The notes: generated by a model not told the origin, from the letters alone. Positions 46,301 to 57,214 are shown, counted from the stretch's first letter. The stretch: 64,000 nucleotides of DNA from Berberis thunbergii (GCA_003290165.1 QNQO01000671.1:124001-188000); one strand, 5' to 3'. Program-made: numbers and translations.

Positions 46301-46659
46301 TTATTTATTTATTTTTTTTTAATTTTTTTGTTGTTGCTATCAAATGACTTTCACCATCAAAGTATAAGTAAACAAAGCACCCATTTCAATATATCCTAGA
46401 AACGTTTTTTCTTCTTTTCTACACTAGCTTTAATGTCAAACAATTATTGACTGAAAATATTGGATGACTAAAAAAAATTCATTATACATAGAAGTCATGT
46501 TTTGAAAAATAGTATATGGAAATCTATCCATGAAATAACTGCTCAAGACTTGCAGTAGTTGAATTTGTTACTACCACAAGGGTGGTCACCGAAGAAAAGA
46601 AAAAAAATTCCCACATGAGAAAAAAAAAGCCTTTTGGTTTTATTATCGATTTTTCTTCA

Positions 46660-47440
46660 CTCTGTACTGTCGATCCTCATTACATAGATGTTAGCCAGAA
46701 GCATCCACTGGTGCTGCACCGTCTTCACTGGATGACACAGTACCCATTGCCCATGAGTTGAGAGAGGTTCGAGAACATAAACCCCTCCATTGCTTAGACC
46801 CAATGCAAACTGGTGGGGTTTAGATGTACGGGCTGCAACCACCAGAGGATGCACACTCGGTTCGATCTCCCTGTTGAAAATGCACATGTTTAATAACAAA
46901 AGAAAGAAGAAGAAGAAGACTATATTTCAATTATTTGTAACATAATATACCTCATATACGCCATAGGGTGGATCCAACACTTCAGTGTAAGTGTTGAAGC
47001 AGCTAGAACACCCACATTTCCATCTGCAAAACTTGCATAAATGGATTCTCCATCACATGAATACCTAGCACATGTGATCCGGATCATTGGATCTTCAGGC
47101 ACCCACTGTCCAAGGTAAGAACAAAGTAGAATTCAACAACGAATGCAAGCAATTTAAAAACGGAATGACCATTTGTATATGTTAGATTACAAGTGGCATA
47201 CCTGTCTAAGAAGTTTAATTTGAAATTGTTTCGCATCAGGTGCTTCATCAGATGCATGAGACACTTCATGAATCACTAGTCTTGTCTCATGGACAACCAA
47301 CAACTGTGTCTCATTGCAGTGAAACTGCAGATAAATCCCCGCAGGTGGAGCTGAGTCTCGCCTAGTGGCTAGTGGGAGTAGGCAATGAGGCACTGCACTC
47401 TTTCCACCACTGTTGCTGATCTATGGTGTTCCAAACACAT
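46660..47440 (-). pseudogene. Captured TOPLESS/TPR co-repressor WD40 fragment
   Basis: Exons in minus-strand order: 47440-47215 (IYLQFHCNETQLLVVHETRL, then VIHEVS); about 47102-46952 (ITCARYSCDGESIYASFADG and LKCWIHPMAYM); about 46873-46670 (EPSVHPLVVAARTSKPHQFA, then LGLSNGGVYVLEPL). These follow the last WD40 repeats of TOPLESS-related proteins (FHQ...FLVVHE; ATFSCDSQLVYASF; EPNQFALGLTDGGVHVFEP). The N-terminal CTLH/LisH part that binds EAR motifs is absent. Introns are kept. Confidence 0.9.
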
Positions 47441-47619
47441 ACCTAAGGAAAAAGAAAAGTCGGTTCATGTTACTGTATCATCCCAAAATCAGATAAACGT
47501 AGATAAATTTTGGAAATGGAATTGGTTCATACCTGTGTATCAGATAAAAGTAGATAAATTTTACTTTGTAACAATTTCCAAAGTAGAACAAGAAGCAGCA
47601 AGGAAAGAATATGAATAAT

Positions 47620-48010
47620 CACCTTGAAAACCTCGGTATCGTCAACATATGAGATACCAATAAAATATTCAAGTCCCAAGAGAAGTAAAGACTTATTTTC
47701 TGGAGTTGATTCAAGTACGCGAATATGGGACTGCATAAGAAATAAAATATACAAATCAGGATAGGGAAAATTAGAAAAGAAGAAAAGGACAAAAAGACAA
47801 ATAATAAGAACTGTACCTTAAAAAAGGCAGTGAAGAAAAGGCCCAGATTCTGAATAAATGCCTGAAAAAAAAAGGAATCGAATTAGACACATGCTCGGAG
47901 GACACACAACTTGATCATAATCCCAATGAAAGAAAAATTTCACCTGTTCTTCACTGGAACCCTGGGCATAAGCTTCGGGGATGTTTGTTCCAGGTGGAAG
48001 AATCGTCTAA
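47620..48010 (-). pseudogene. Captured exportin-1 (XPO1/CRM1) fragment, three exons
   Basis: Minus-strand exons: 48006-47944 (ILPPGTNIPEAYAQGSSEEQ, donor GTGAAA); 47862-47818 (AFIQNLGLFFTAFFK, donor GTACAG); 47735-47622 (SHIRVLESTPENKSLLLLGL, then YVDDTEVFK, donor GTGATT). These are consecutive exons of the HEAT-repeat region of the nuclear export receptor. All three keep an open frame and plausible donors. No other part of the protein is present. Confidence 0.92.
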
Positions 48011-48490
48011 AAGCATCACATACGAAGGCAAAATGTCAGCAATTAGTTTATGCCAAACATCAATAATCAAATCTATCAATATTGCTACAAAAGTAATCAG
48101 ATTTAAACCAAAAGTTTGCACACCAAAGTTATAATAATAAATGTTTTCAAAACTCAGAAGTATGATACCTGTAACTGCACCATAAAGATAGTATACATCT
48201 TGTTGTATCATGGTTTGGGTGTGCATTAACTGAATGTTCATATTTTAGCACTTTGATTTGGCTTTTTCATCTATCTTGCAACCATCCAGGAACAGAATGT
48301 TCATATTGTTGATGTTTAAAAAGCTGAGGGAAATTTTCTTCTTTACCTTTTGATCTATGCAAGAGGTACTGGTGCATCCAACAATCCTACATGTTGGGTT
48401 TTGTTGAATCTGATGCTCTAGATTCAAGTCAGACTCTGACATTTGTGCGAGTATCCCATGCAATACAGAAAAGGATAATTTAGCGTGCAA
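48011..48490. other. Linker between XPO1 and SPS fragments
   Basis: AT-rich. ORFs on the minus strand (48241-47951, 48490-48245) show no family features. Confidence 0.4.
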
Positions 48491-48510
48491 AAATTAAGCT
48501 AACGAAGATA

Positions 48511-48903
48511 AGTACATACCACCATACGTGGCATGTTTCGGCCAAGGCAGCTCACTCCTCTTCTTCTTCTCACCCTGAGTTTCCGCTCCAGCTTTGGATC
48601 AAAACCATCATACAAACCCCACTGCTCTTCTATTTCCTGCCTTGTACTAGTTATCACCATTTCAGCAGCATCAAGGCCCATCTCCTCTGCCTCAATTCTT
48701 CTCATTATCTTGTAAGTTGAGTTAATGTCCTCCCTAGAGTGCCTCCCCTGTTTCAGTAGTTGCTCAAATTTGTTCCTGCCCAATGAGTGTCCGGTTAGCA
48801 CCATTGGGACATTGAAGGCACCGGATAAATGTGTTGCTGCCTCTCCAGCATCTGCATAGTGCCCGTGAATCACATAAGGCCATGTTGGCTTCCCACCTTC
48901 CAC
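48511..48903 (-). pseudogene. Captured sucrose-phosphate synthase fragment
   Basis: One minus-strand exon of about 130 residues: [80 protein letters not shown] and RNMPRMV, then a GTATGT donor. This is the start of the glycosyltransferase domain of plant SPS, including the HGHYAD and TGHSLGRNK sugar-nucleotide region. It makes sucrose-6-phosphate in intact form. The frame is open throughout, so this is one of the best-preserved pieces, but N- and C-terminal exons are missing. Confidence 0.95.
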
Positions 48904-49919
48904 TTGGATATCATAAAAGACACAAGATTAGCAAAGTTTCAATGAGCTTAAGTGTTTCTCTTTTCACAGATCTGTTATAGAGGATTGAAAAGCAAAAGAT
49001 GTAACAAAAAAAAAACTACAAGTGTCATTTCACAGTGTTCATCAAAAAGGTAGGGTCCCCTTCAATAGCCAATTTTAATGGACACTTCACTTGAGTAACA
49101 TATCAGAAAGCTAAACAAATAACAAATATTCATGCTTGAGTCATTGTGAAGTAAAGCGTTCAAGAAAAAGTGCTCAAGAAATTTTCAACCGAAGAAGATT
49201 ATGGATGCCTATATGAAATGCTCTAACTAATGAAAGGAAAAAGTCGCATGAAGAGCAGATAGATTTTCACCATTTCAGAGTGTGGTTCCTCTTAAATCTC
49301 TTTCCTCTAAAATGTCGTCAAATATGTTGCTCAACCTTTCTTGATGAAAACACAACTCTCTATGTATGCATACCGTGTTTGAGCGCCAATAACAAGCTAT
49401 AAAACTTTAGCTGTGTACAAATAAGCGATAAAGTTCTTCTGATGAGTATGTTTGGAACAAAACTACAAAAGATAGCCATGAAAAATCATGTAATTAAAAA
49501 AATGACCACATACGCACCTATACGGAATCCAACAAGAGGGATTGGTTCTAACAGTTACTCAATTTTCTCAAGTCTTTGCCTGCAATTTTTATTTATTTTC
49601 TTATGTAAGCCAAGATCAGGATAAATGCAATGCATAACTTTGAAATTGACTTAGAAACACATATCATTACCGGATACACTTGCTAAAGAATGGATCTCTC
49701 ATGAGATAAAATGCCAAGAGCATCTTTCGCCTCTTTACCTATCAACAAGAGATGAGAGCATATGACCATGTGAAGCCAAAGAAACTAACCTCATTTTTCT
49801 CTGAGGTTGAAAGAGGGAAATGTCCATCAGATCTACCATGACCTAACAATTAACAAAGGAAGCAGGCCCATTCAACCACTGAAGCTGCAAGAACAACAGC
49901 ACCATGAGCATAGAAAATC
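48904..49919. other. Non-coding DNA in inner B
   Basis: No recognised coding or repeat structure. Confidence 0.4.
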
Positions 49920-49961
49920 TTAAAGTTCTGATAAGAAAGGATCATTACGTGACCAAATCCA

Positions 49962-50290
49962 TAATAAATAAACACCTTTTATATTACTTGGAGGTTCCAC
50001 TCTCATAGCTTGATGGAGTTGTAGCCTGCTCAACCATGTTGGATCAGATATCAGCCTACGGTTCTCTCCAAATCTGTTCAATGAAGACAATGCCCTTCCT
50101 TCCAGATTCTGTGGGTTATGTCCATAATGATTATGCAAGTAACCAAGCACATGGTGCACACCAGGTTTAGGAAAACCGCCTATTCTATGCTGGGAATCTG
50201 AGGCTTTAGAATCCTCTGGTACATTCAATTTCTCCCCTCCCTGCAAAAGCATCTTGTATCCACTATCTCGCAACAGAGCTAGCCTAACTT
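49962..50290 (-). pseudogene. Captured exon of an unidentified conserved-looking protein
   Basis: A 100-residue open stretch on the minus strand: LLRDSGYKMLLQGGEKLNVP, GFPKPGVHHVLGYLHNHYGH, NPQNLEGRALSSLNRFGENR and PTWLSRLQLHQAMRVEPPSN, then an AAAG/GTGTTT donor. Composition, open frame and donor suggest a real exon of a plant gene, in line with the neighbouring captured exons. I cannot name the family. Confidence 0.55.
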
Positions 50291-50699
50291 AGTACCTGAA
50301 TCAAACCAAAATACCAAGTACTTAAAATTTAAACCAAAAGCACTTCCATTTTCAGTGTGAATCTCATCCATCAACCTTGCATGGAAGTAAACCTAAGAAA
50401 TTGTACCTATATGGCGGCGGTCTAAAACCCTCATATTCATGCTAAAGGGCTTGTTTCTTAATATTCTCCTCGGCTACTGTCTGCAGAAATTGGGGTAGTC
50501 AAAACATTTCAGACTAGCTTGTGGGACATTCATACAATATACATCTGTCAAAATGAAAGAACAATTTTCAATCAATACATACCAACAAGTTTTAAATGCT
50601 ATTCAAACTTACAATACATGGTCCTCCATAATGCCTTCCATTCCCTTATGGAGAGCAAAATTGGCTAATCCTGAATCCTCACAACAGACAGATATAAAA

Positions 50700-50812
50700 C
50701 CATTCATCCCTCCACTGCAAGCTGGTATTCATCTTCAACTCCATCATCTTCAAGCTGGTATTCATCTTCAACTCCATCATCCTCTACCTCACCACTTGAA
50801 TCAACCTTGAAG
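50700..50812 (-). pseudogene. Captured coatomer gamma-subunit fragment, internally duplicated
   Basis: Encodes GEVEDDGVEDEYQL followed directly by EDDGVEDEYQL and then a stop. The family has a single (A/V)E(E/D)DGVEDEYQLEDLE in the appendage region of coatomer gamma (COPI coat). A 33-bp unit (ATTCATCTTCAACTCCATCA on the plus strand) is duplicated in tandem at 50728 and 50761, giving the doubled peptide. Confidence 0.75.
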
Positions 50813-51039
50813 AACACAAATTGATTCAACATCAAAATGATAATACACCAAAATTGATTCAGATATACTACAATCCAGTCAATGAAGTTCTTTATTTCTC
50901 AGATTGACAGATATCTTAAAAGATACATAAAACTTTGTTATTAATTTCTATGAAATATGACTACCGATTTCCATAGCACATAAATATGTAACATGAGACA
51001 TGACTGACAAGCATGAAGAATATTCTATCTGACAAACCT

Positions 51040-51600
51040 TTATCCTACTACTTCCCCATGAATTAAGGTTCTTCTCCTCCCATGTTCCAGCCTACAACAA
51101 AACAAAAGCAGTTGTAATCATAAATCACTGGCAAATGACCAGTCCCATTCTCAATAAAAATATAACAGCCATAGATAGAAAGCATGATTGCCAGCTGTGA
51201 CCAGTGACAGCAAATGACCAGTCCCATCCTCGGCATTTAGACGGCTTCTAAAAACTTAGTCTGGAACTGTACAAAATTATCTCCATTTCTCTAAATAGCT
51301 AAGTCACTAAAAAAATAGTTGAGGCGTGCTTAATTTAAATTTAGCGAAATATAGCATTTTTTCAACAAATTCAAACATCTAGCAGAGGCGAAAGTAAACA
51401 ATTCCAAGTCGAAATACTAACACAACAACACACCATAGATGATTTAGCTTCAAGCTTGAGATAATCTAAGACAATTCATACCTCAGCTGCCAGGTTCTTT
51501 TGGCCTCTCAAGTCATTCATGTACTCCCTTATTGACTCCTTTGCCGCATCAGCGGTTCTTCTAAATTTGGCTTGATTTCAGTTTGTCTGCTCTGTAACAA
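51040..51600 (-). pseudogene. Two unidentified captured exons
   Basis: 51051-51096 on the minus strand encodes AGTWEEKNLNSWGSSRIK, reminiscent of a WEEKN-W motif in Aha1-type Hsp90 co-chaperones. 51480-51570 encodes AKFRRTADAAKESIREYMND then LRGQKNLAAE, bounded by AG/GT-like sites. Both look like real exons, same strand as their neighbours; neither is assigned with confidence. Confidence 0.4.
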
Positions 51601-51605
51601 TAAAA

Positions 51606-52330
51606 GAAATCAGTCCAGTAGGGCGTTGTCTATTGTTTATCTATTAGTAAACAATTCCCACTACAAAATGTCAGTTATGAATGCTAATAGGCAATGGGCC
51701 ACTTACCCCGGGAGTTTGAGGCATGTTCAGATGGATCGGAAAAGGAGCAGAGATTATAGGCCCAATTCAAACTACAAAAAATGCGTCGAAGATGCACAGG
51801 TATAAACTGTATATGGTACCTGGCAGATGTCACTGCGAATGGATTTTTCCCACGAAGGCTGCAGGAGCGGAAATAATGGTTTCTGCATCTTGGCAAACAC
51901 ACTTCCATGCTGAGCACAACCATCATGATCATAAACTGCATCCTCGAGCACATCCTCATTACGCATGTTTGATTGTGTATTCATTTGTTGACAACATATG
52001 TTCATATGCTATTTAGTACAATACACAAGAATAGAAATGGACAACAAACAAATGGATAAATTTTTCAAGTTCATGAGAATCAGACTGTTAGACGAACCTG
52101 CTGAATTGGGCAATCATTCACTTCTTCATCTATATACAAAGATCACAACTTCGGTTAAAATGACATTTACAACAAATAGTTGAAGCAAGTTTGGCAAGTG
52201 AAGTGAACTGACCTGAAATTTCAGCTTCCGGAGTCACTGTATCCAGCTTCTCTGCACCATTAATCCTTCAAAATTTTCGGACTCCATGAAGCTATTTTGA
52301 TGAGTCTGCAGTTATGTCTGATAGTAATGT
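51606..52330. other. Unassigned DNA in inner B
   Basis: Overlapping short ORFs on both strands without family features. Possible further exons of the unidentified genes, not supported. Confidence 0.35.
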
Positions 52331-52334
52331 TATC

Positions 52335-52605
52335 AAACCTGCATGAAAACACAAGTTCACTTCACTAGAGCATACAAAAGTTCTGTTGTGACGTAAAAAC
52401 ACAACTTCTGTTGTGACATTTACATAAAAACATAACTTCACTATCACATAAGTTCACCTGCATAAAAACACAGAAGTTCACTTTTCACTTCACGTCTATA
52501 AAAACACCTACATAAAAACACAGAAATTCACTTCACTTCCATAAAAACACCTGCATAAAAACACACTAGGGCATACAGAGGTTCACTTAAGTTCACCATA
52601 ACAAT
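52335..52605. repeat. Irregular tandem repeat around CATAAAAACACAGAAGTTCAC
   Basis: About eight imperfect units mixing AAGTTCACTTCAC and CCTGCATAAAAACAC over 270 bp. Confidence 0.75.
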
Positions 52606-52609
52606 GTGT

Positions 52610-53400
52610 TTTTTTTCTTTCATTAACAAGAGTTACTAAAAACCATAATAATTTTATATTTTAAATTGATTGCATAGTTGCAAAAAAAAAATTTAAAGAA
52701 AAGAAGTAAAATAAAATTTAATTTACAAGAAAATTTGCTTTCGAATCCGAAATATGGTGTATAGGTCAAATGGTGGAAAGATATGATCATTTATATTGGT
52801 AAACATTGAGGTGGAAAGATTTCTATTACAATGAAAATATGTAAACTCTCAAAAACATGTCAAATGGCATAAATGTTTAAATAGATAGATGGGAAGTTGC
52901 TTAACTGTGTGCAAAGACAAGGGAGGAAAATGAGAACCAGAACAACATGCATGTAGCAATTACATATCTATAGTTAGTGCTAAACTTGAATCAAATATGA
53001 CATACATATACCAATATGAATCAAATTTGACCACCAGCCTATCATACCAATTATGGGTGTCAATGACTGTGTGTATGATATGATATGATTCCTGGTCTCA
53101 CACTGCAAATGAATGTTTTGATTCTAGGAACAAAATTCAAGAGTTGCTGAAAAAAGGAAAAACTCAAGTTTTCAGACTCAACAATGGGAATTGTCAAGGA
53201 TACATTCCAAACGGCCAATGAAATGAGTGTGAATCTTGGTAATGTAAATCACGAGTCCAACAAGGGAGTATTTAAAGGAACCAACATTTGTGTTCAACAC
53301 TAATGTGTAGCTTGTGGCAGTGAATTCCCAGGTGAAGAAAGTCACAAGAAAATGAAAGTTAATGAACCACAATTAGTCCTGCCTAGGGAAACTAAGTTCA
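52610..53400. other. Non-coding AT-rich DNA
   Basis: No recognised feature. Confidence 0.4.
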
Positions 53401-53559
53401 ACAAACCTATTTTTGAAAGACTGAGCATGGGCTTCATTGCTGGCCTAGATTTCATGAAGTCAAATTAGAGCAAAATCAAAGGCAAAAAACCTTAATAAAT
53501 AGGCCTGGAACTACAAAACATCCACCAAAAGGATTAATACTGGGTGTACCTGACTGATT

Positions 53560-54450
53560 TATTTTGCAGGATCCAATGATAGTCCAAAGCAAGCAAGCAT
53601 TATCTATTAAGGATAAACACAAGTTTGTGAAGCCTAAACCAAATGGAGTGTCACTGAGTTGAAATCTCCTACTCCCAGTTCAGCACTGATATGGACTTAC
53701 AGGAGGAATATAAAAAAAAAAATTACTTTATGTGCAGACTGTTTCTAATAAACCAAATCCGAGGTTTATTAGAGATGACATGGAGGAGTACATGGAACTT
53801 GGAAAAATAAAGGAAGATGTCAACACAGGTTTACAAAATGATTTGTTGCTAGATATGCTCATTGACTTGGAAAAACATGGCTACCACATTAGCTAGACAT
53901 TTGCTGCCAAGGAGAATTAAGGAAATGGAGAACATTGCTGCTGGTTCAGATGATTTAGAGATTTGATTGAATGAGAGTGAAGAGGTGACTACTCCACAGT
54001 TTTATTTCACTTCTGCCAGCTTCCGTTATACTTATGAAGAACCAACTCAAGAAATGGTTAAATGTAAAACCACTATTTATCAAAGGGTTTAATGGAAAAC
54101 TTTTAAAACATGGCATTAGTAGACAATGATGCATCAGTCATTATTACTAATACTTCGAAGAAAATAAATAAACAAGATGTTGAGTTAGTGACAACCAGGA
54201 TTACTATCTCTGGATTATTGGAAAGATAAAACGATGGCCAAAAAAATTGTGCCATTAGAAATAATAGTTAGGAGTAAACCATTCAGAGAAAACATTCTTT
54301 GTCATAGATGGTGCACTTAATTTTTTAACTTTATTAGGCAGAGATTGGATTCATGCTAATAGATGTATTTTGTACTCTATGCATTGAAAATTTTTAGTTC
54401 TGATAAGAAAGGAGAAAAAATATTGAGGAAGTACATGCGGATCCTCAACC
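53560..54450 (+). mobile_element. Degenerate Ty3/gypsy fragment (protease region)
   Basis: On the plus strand, 54110-54370 in shifting frames reads ALVDNDASVIITNTSKKINK, ELVTTRITISGLLER, and LLGRDWIHANRCILYSMH. The gypsy aspartic protease region has the pattern ALVD.GAS.N.........F......YN.LLGRDWIHA. Here the catalytic-site DNGAS-like motif is DNDAS. Upstream DNA (53590-53990) looks like the preceding gag-pol linker. Many stops and no LTRs: an old fragment, and opposite in strand to the captured genes of inner B. Confidence 0.75.
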
Positions 54451-55140
54451 ATTTCATATATTCCAATTGTATCGATGCTACTCTATCATGCTAACATGTG
54501 TCCTATTGATATAAGTAACAAATAAAAATGAAAGGGCTTTATGTGAGTGGGATGAAGATCCATTTCTACTTTATCATGCTAACATGATTCGACCATTTGA
54601 AGATGATGAAGAATTATGGGAATGAACCTTGACCCTAATAAAATCAATGAAACCATGCATTTGGTTTTAGACAAATTTATAAAATTTGAATTAAATGCAA
54701 AAATATTACAAAATGATAATATTACCTGGGATACAAAGGGGAATTAAATCCCTTCAAATTTGTTGTTTAGAGCACCCACCACCACCAACAACAAAAGCTG
54801 TGAACCCCACATCCCTCTGTGTTGTGATATGCTCTCATGCACAACTTTTGTGTATGACTTGGTTGTGGATCTGAAAATTGCAACCAGAACATATCAATAT
54901 TCTCAGTGACGGAGTCACAGTTTTTATAATGGGGTGCAGAGTAATGAGTCATAGAGGCCTATGAGCCCATAATTACACCTATTCCTGAAAAAAATACCAC
55001 CAACACCTATTACACCTCTGGTTTGAGCTTCTTCATTTCCTTCAAGAGCTATAATGTTTGTGTACTTACAGAGAAATGGAACCCAAACCAAACCAAGCAA
55101 TAGAGAGACAGAGAAAGGGGAAATAGAGAAGGAGAAGAAG
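54451..55140. other. Non-coding DNA between gypsy remnant and PLPHP copies
   Basis: No supported feature apart from the start of the ~190-bp direct repeat at about 55061, described under the next entry. Confidence 0.4.
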
Positions 55141-55144
55141 AAGA

Positions 55145-55252
55145 CCTGGGGTGCCTTTTCAATTAACTCCTGCACATAGTTTTCGCCAAAACATCGATGC
55201 CCAGCAATATCATCATAGACTTGGCGAATGAGGGAGACTGGCTTGGTCTTCT
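55145..55252 (-). pseudogene. Second, partial copy of the PLP-homeostasis protein exon
   Basis: Encodes KTKPVSLIRQVYDDIAGHRC and FGENYVQELIEKAPQV on the minus strand, the same exon as at 55775-56000 with a 3-bp insertion (DDIAGH versus DAGH). With the adjoining intron it forms a diverged direct repeat (about 55061-55250 and 55697-55880, offset 630-635 bp). Confidence 0.88.
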
Positions 55253-55696
55253 AATCACAAAAACAAACAACCCAAACAAGATCAAATCACTTTCATACAA
55301 AAAAAAAACCCATTAAGCTTTAACAACTAAACAAGAACCCCAAAAAACCAAGGGTACAGATTGATCAATTTTACAAATTGAAATATACCCAAATTCTAAT
55401 TTTAAACAAAAAGCAATGCACAAAGCATGAAAACAAACATTCAGTGGAGAAAGAATAAGAGAGAGAGAGAGACAAGGACAAAACCTTTAAGCTTTCCACC
55501 CCTCTTCAACAACTTCTCCAAAATCTGAAACAAATAACAACAATTAGAACAAAAATATTACACCCAAATAGTCCTAAAAAAATTAAAACTTGAAAATAAA
55601 TAAAGAGAGAAGATCTAACCTTCTTTCCAGCACTGGGTTTGCATCCCTTCCAACATTCCAACTAACCCATTCGATCAAATCACCCAATTTGCAACT

Positions 55697-56000
55697 TACA
55701 GAAAAATGGAACCCAAACCTAACCAAGCAATAGAGAGACAGAGAAAGGGGTAATAGAGAAGGAGAAGAAGAAGACCTGGGGTGCCTTTTCAATGAACTCC
55801 TGTACATAGTTTTCACCAAAACATCGATGCCCAGCATCATAGACTTGGCGAATGAGGGAGACTGGCTTGGTCTTATTCACAGTCACCACTCTGACTTGAT
55901 CGGCTCTTCGCCCAGATTTCTCCGCCGCTTGTTGCACCCTTTGCATCACTGAACGCAGTGCTGTTACAGCTGTTCCTTCCAAGGCGAGTGCTGCAGCCAT
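55697..56000 (-). pseudogene. Captured first exon of PLP-homeostasis protein (YggS/PROSC family)
   Basis: ATG at 56000-55998 opens MAAALALEGTAVTALRSVMQ, then RVQQAAEKSGRRADQVRVVT, VNKTKPVSLIRQVYDAGHRC and FGENYVQEFIEKAPQV. This matches the N-terminus of plant YggS/PROSC proteins, which bind pyridoxal phosphate; the PLP lysine is in the family's V(S/N)KTKP motif and is present. Upstream (56000-56120) is a C/T-rich leader on this strand. It is the first captured exon after the right end, so the element may have taken this gene's promoter and start codon. Confidence 0.92.
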
Positions 56001-56284
56001 GGCTGGTGATGACTGTTGTTGTTTGGTCTCTGTTTCTTCTGACTGCTTGGGTTGCTCGACTTCTCCCTCTCTCTTTCCTTCTCCTTCTCCTTCTCATTCT
56101 CTCTTTCCCTCTCCTTGAAATTTTAGGGTTTTTTTCACAAAGGGTTGAAAAGGGGGAGATGGAGCGTGAGATGGAGAAGCAAAGGGTTGAGAAAAAGGGG
56201 AGATGGAGCGGGAACGCGGGAAGAAAATTTTTTTCCCAAAATTTCGCCCGCGAGCCTTCGACCTATTTCTCCACAGGTCCACGT

Positions 56285-56499
56285 GCACCTTTGCAACGGT
56301 TTTAAGCTGTGGGTCACTATAGCCACGGTTTTTAGCCGTGGCAAACACACCAACGGTTTAGAACCGCGGCCAAGCCCTTTTTTAACCACGGTTTTAAGCC
56401 GTTGGGCACTATAGCCACGGTTTTTAGCCGTGGCAAACACACCAACGGCTTAGAACCGTGGCCACCCCTGTGTAGCTAATCAGCCCTTTTGGTGTAGTG
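56285..56499. repeat. Inner B right terminus and subterminal array
   Basis: Includes a roughly 110-bp unit repeated twice (CACTATAGCCACGGTTTTTA at about 56312 and 56408). Ends TTTTGGTGTAGTG. Very similar in layout to 6180-6320. Confidence 0.92.
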
Positions 56500-56512
56500 A
56501 TAGACCAGGTTT
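56500..56512 (+). pseudogene. Captured SYP4-type syntaxin fragment, end of the interrupted exon
   Basis: Directly after inner B the sequence ATAGACCAG then GTTTGT continues the syntaxin exon (Ile-Asp-Gln before a donor), exactly where SYP4 genes read LVIDQ before an intron. The ATA is the target duplication. Confidence 0.85.
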
Positions 56513-57214
56513 GTATCTGAGTCTTTCATACTAGTCTACATGCTTCTACACAAAACCAGTTTTGCTAACTGATCTTTGTGTGGAACAATGACTTCAAACA
56601 TTCAGTGTCTGATATGGAGTTAGCAGTCAGAACTAATCTTACTGGGAGAAGGATGTCAATGCAGTTTATCTATGAAAACAAAGCTAGTGCCTTACGTGCC
56701 ATAAAAGATATGGAGAATGACAACTTAAGTAAGGCATTTCAAGACATTTTCTAAGATATAGTTATCTGTAGAATGGAAAGGGAGACTGGGAGAGCCATCG
56801 GGTTTGCTGCTAGCATGGTCAATGTCAACGTTGCAACTGATCCAAGGACGAGCCTGGTGAATGAATCGGCACTGCAACAACATGTTTTGCCCCAAGCTTC
56901 AACAAATCTCAGTCATATTTTCTTTCATGCAGAGCACTTCTTTTCTAAGTTCAACTCTATATCAGTTCTAATTTGACAAAGAGAGCAGTTGATACGTAGA
57001 CATGGCAATCGAAGAGGATGTAGAAAACAACAGTGTACATTTCTAATCATAGAATTGGTATGACTGAAATAAATGTAGTCTGATCTTTATTATTTGATAG
57101 ATTTTGTGACTCGATGTAATACATTATCTTATTAATTACATTACTTTGCCTCAATTCATGGAAATGTTTAAGTTTGGCACATTTAGATTTTAATTTTCTA
57201 GAAATAAAACTTAT
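56513..57214 (+). other. Remaining interior of the outer element
   Basis: An exon-like stretch at about 56610-56755 encodes LAVRTNLTGRRMSMQFIYEN and KASALRAIKDMEND; the ORF 56773-56976 starts MERETGRAIGFAASMVNVNV. Neither is recognised. The rest is AT-rich. Confidence 0.4.

Larger units (their letters stand above)
45882..56499 (-). mobile_element. Inner B: Pack-CACTA element, 10.6 kb
   Basis: Left end CACTACACCAAAAACCC (45882) and right end CCCTTTTGGTGTAGTG (56499), sharing CACTACACCAAAA as terminal inverted repeat. The perfect 3-bp target duplication ATA (45879-45881 and 56500-56502) falls inside a codon triplet of the syntaxin exon. Both ends carry dense ACGGTTTTAAACCGT arrays. The right end is nearly the same as that of the element at 1-6320. 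Contents: fragments of at least five host genes, all minus strand, plus a gypsy remnant on the plus strand; no transposase. Confidence 0.95.
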
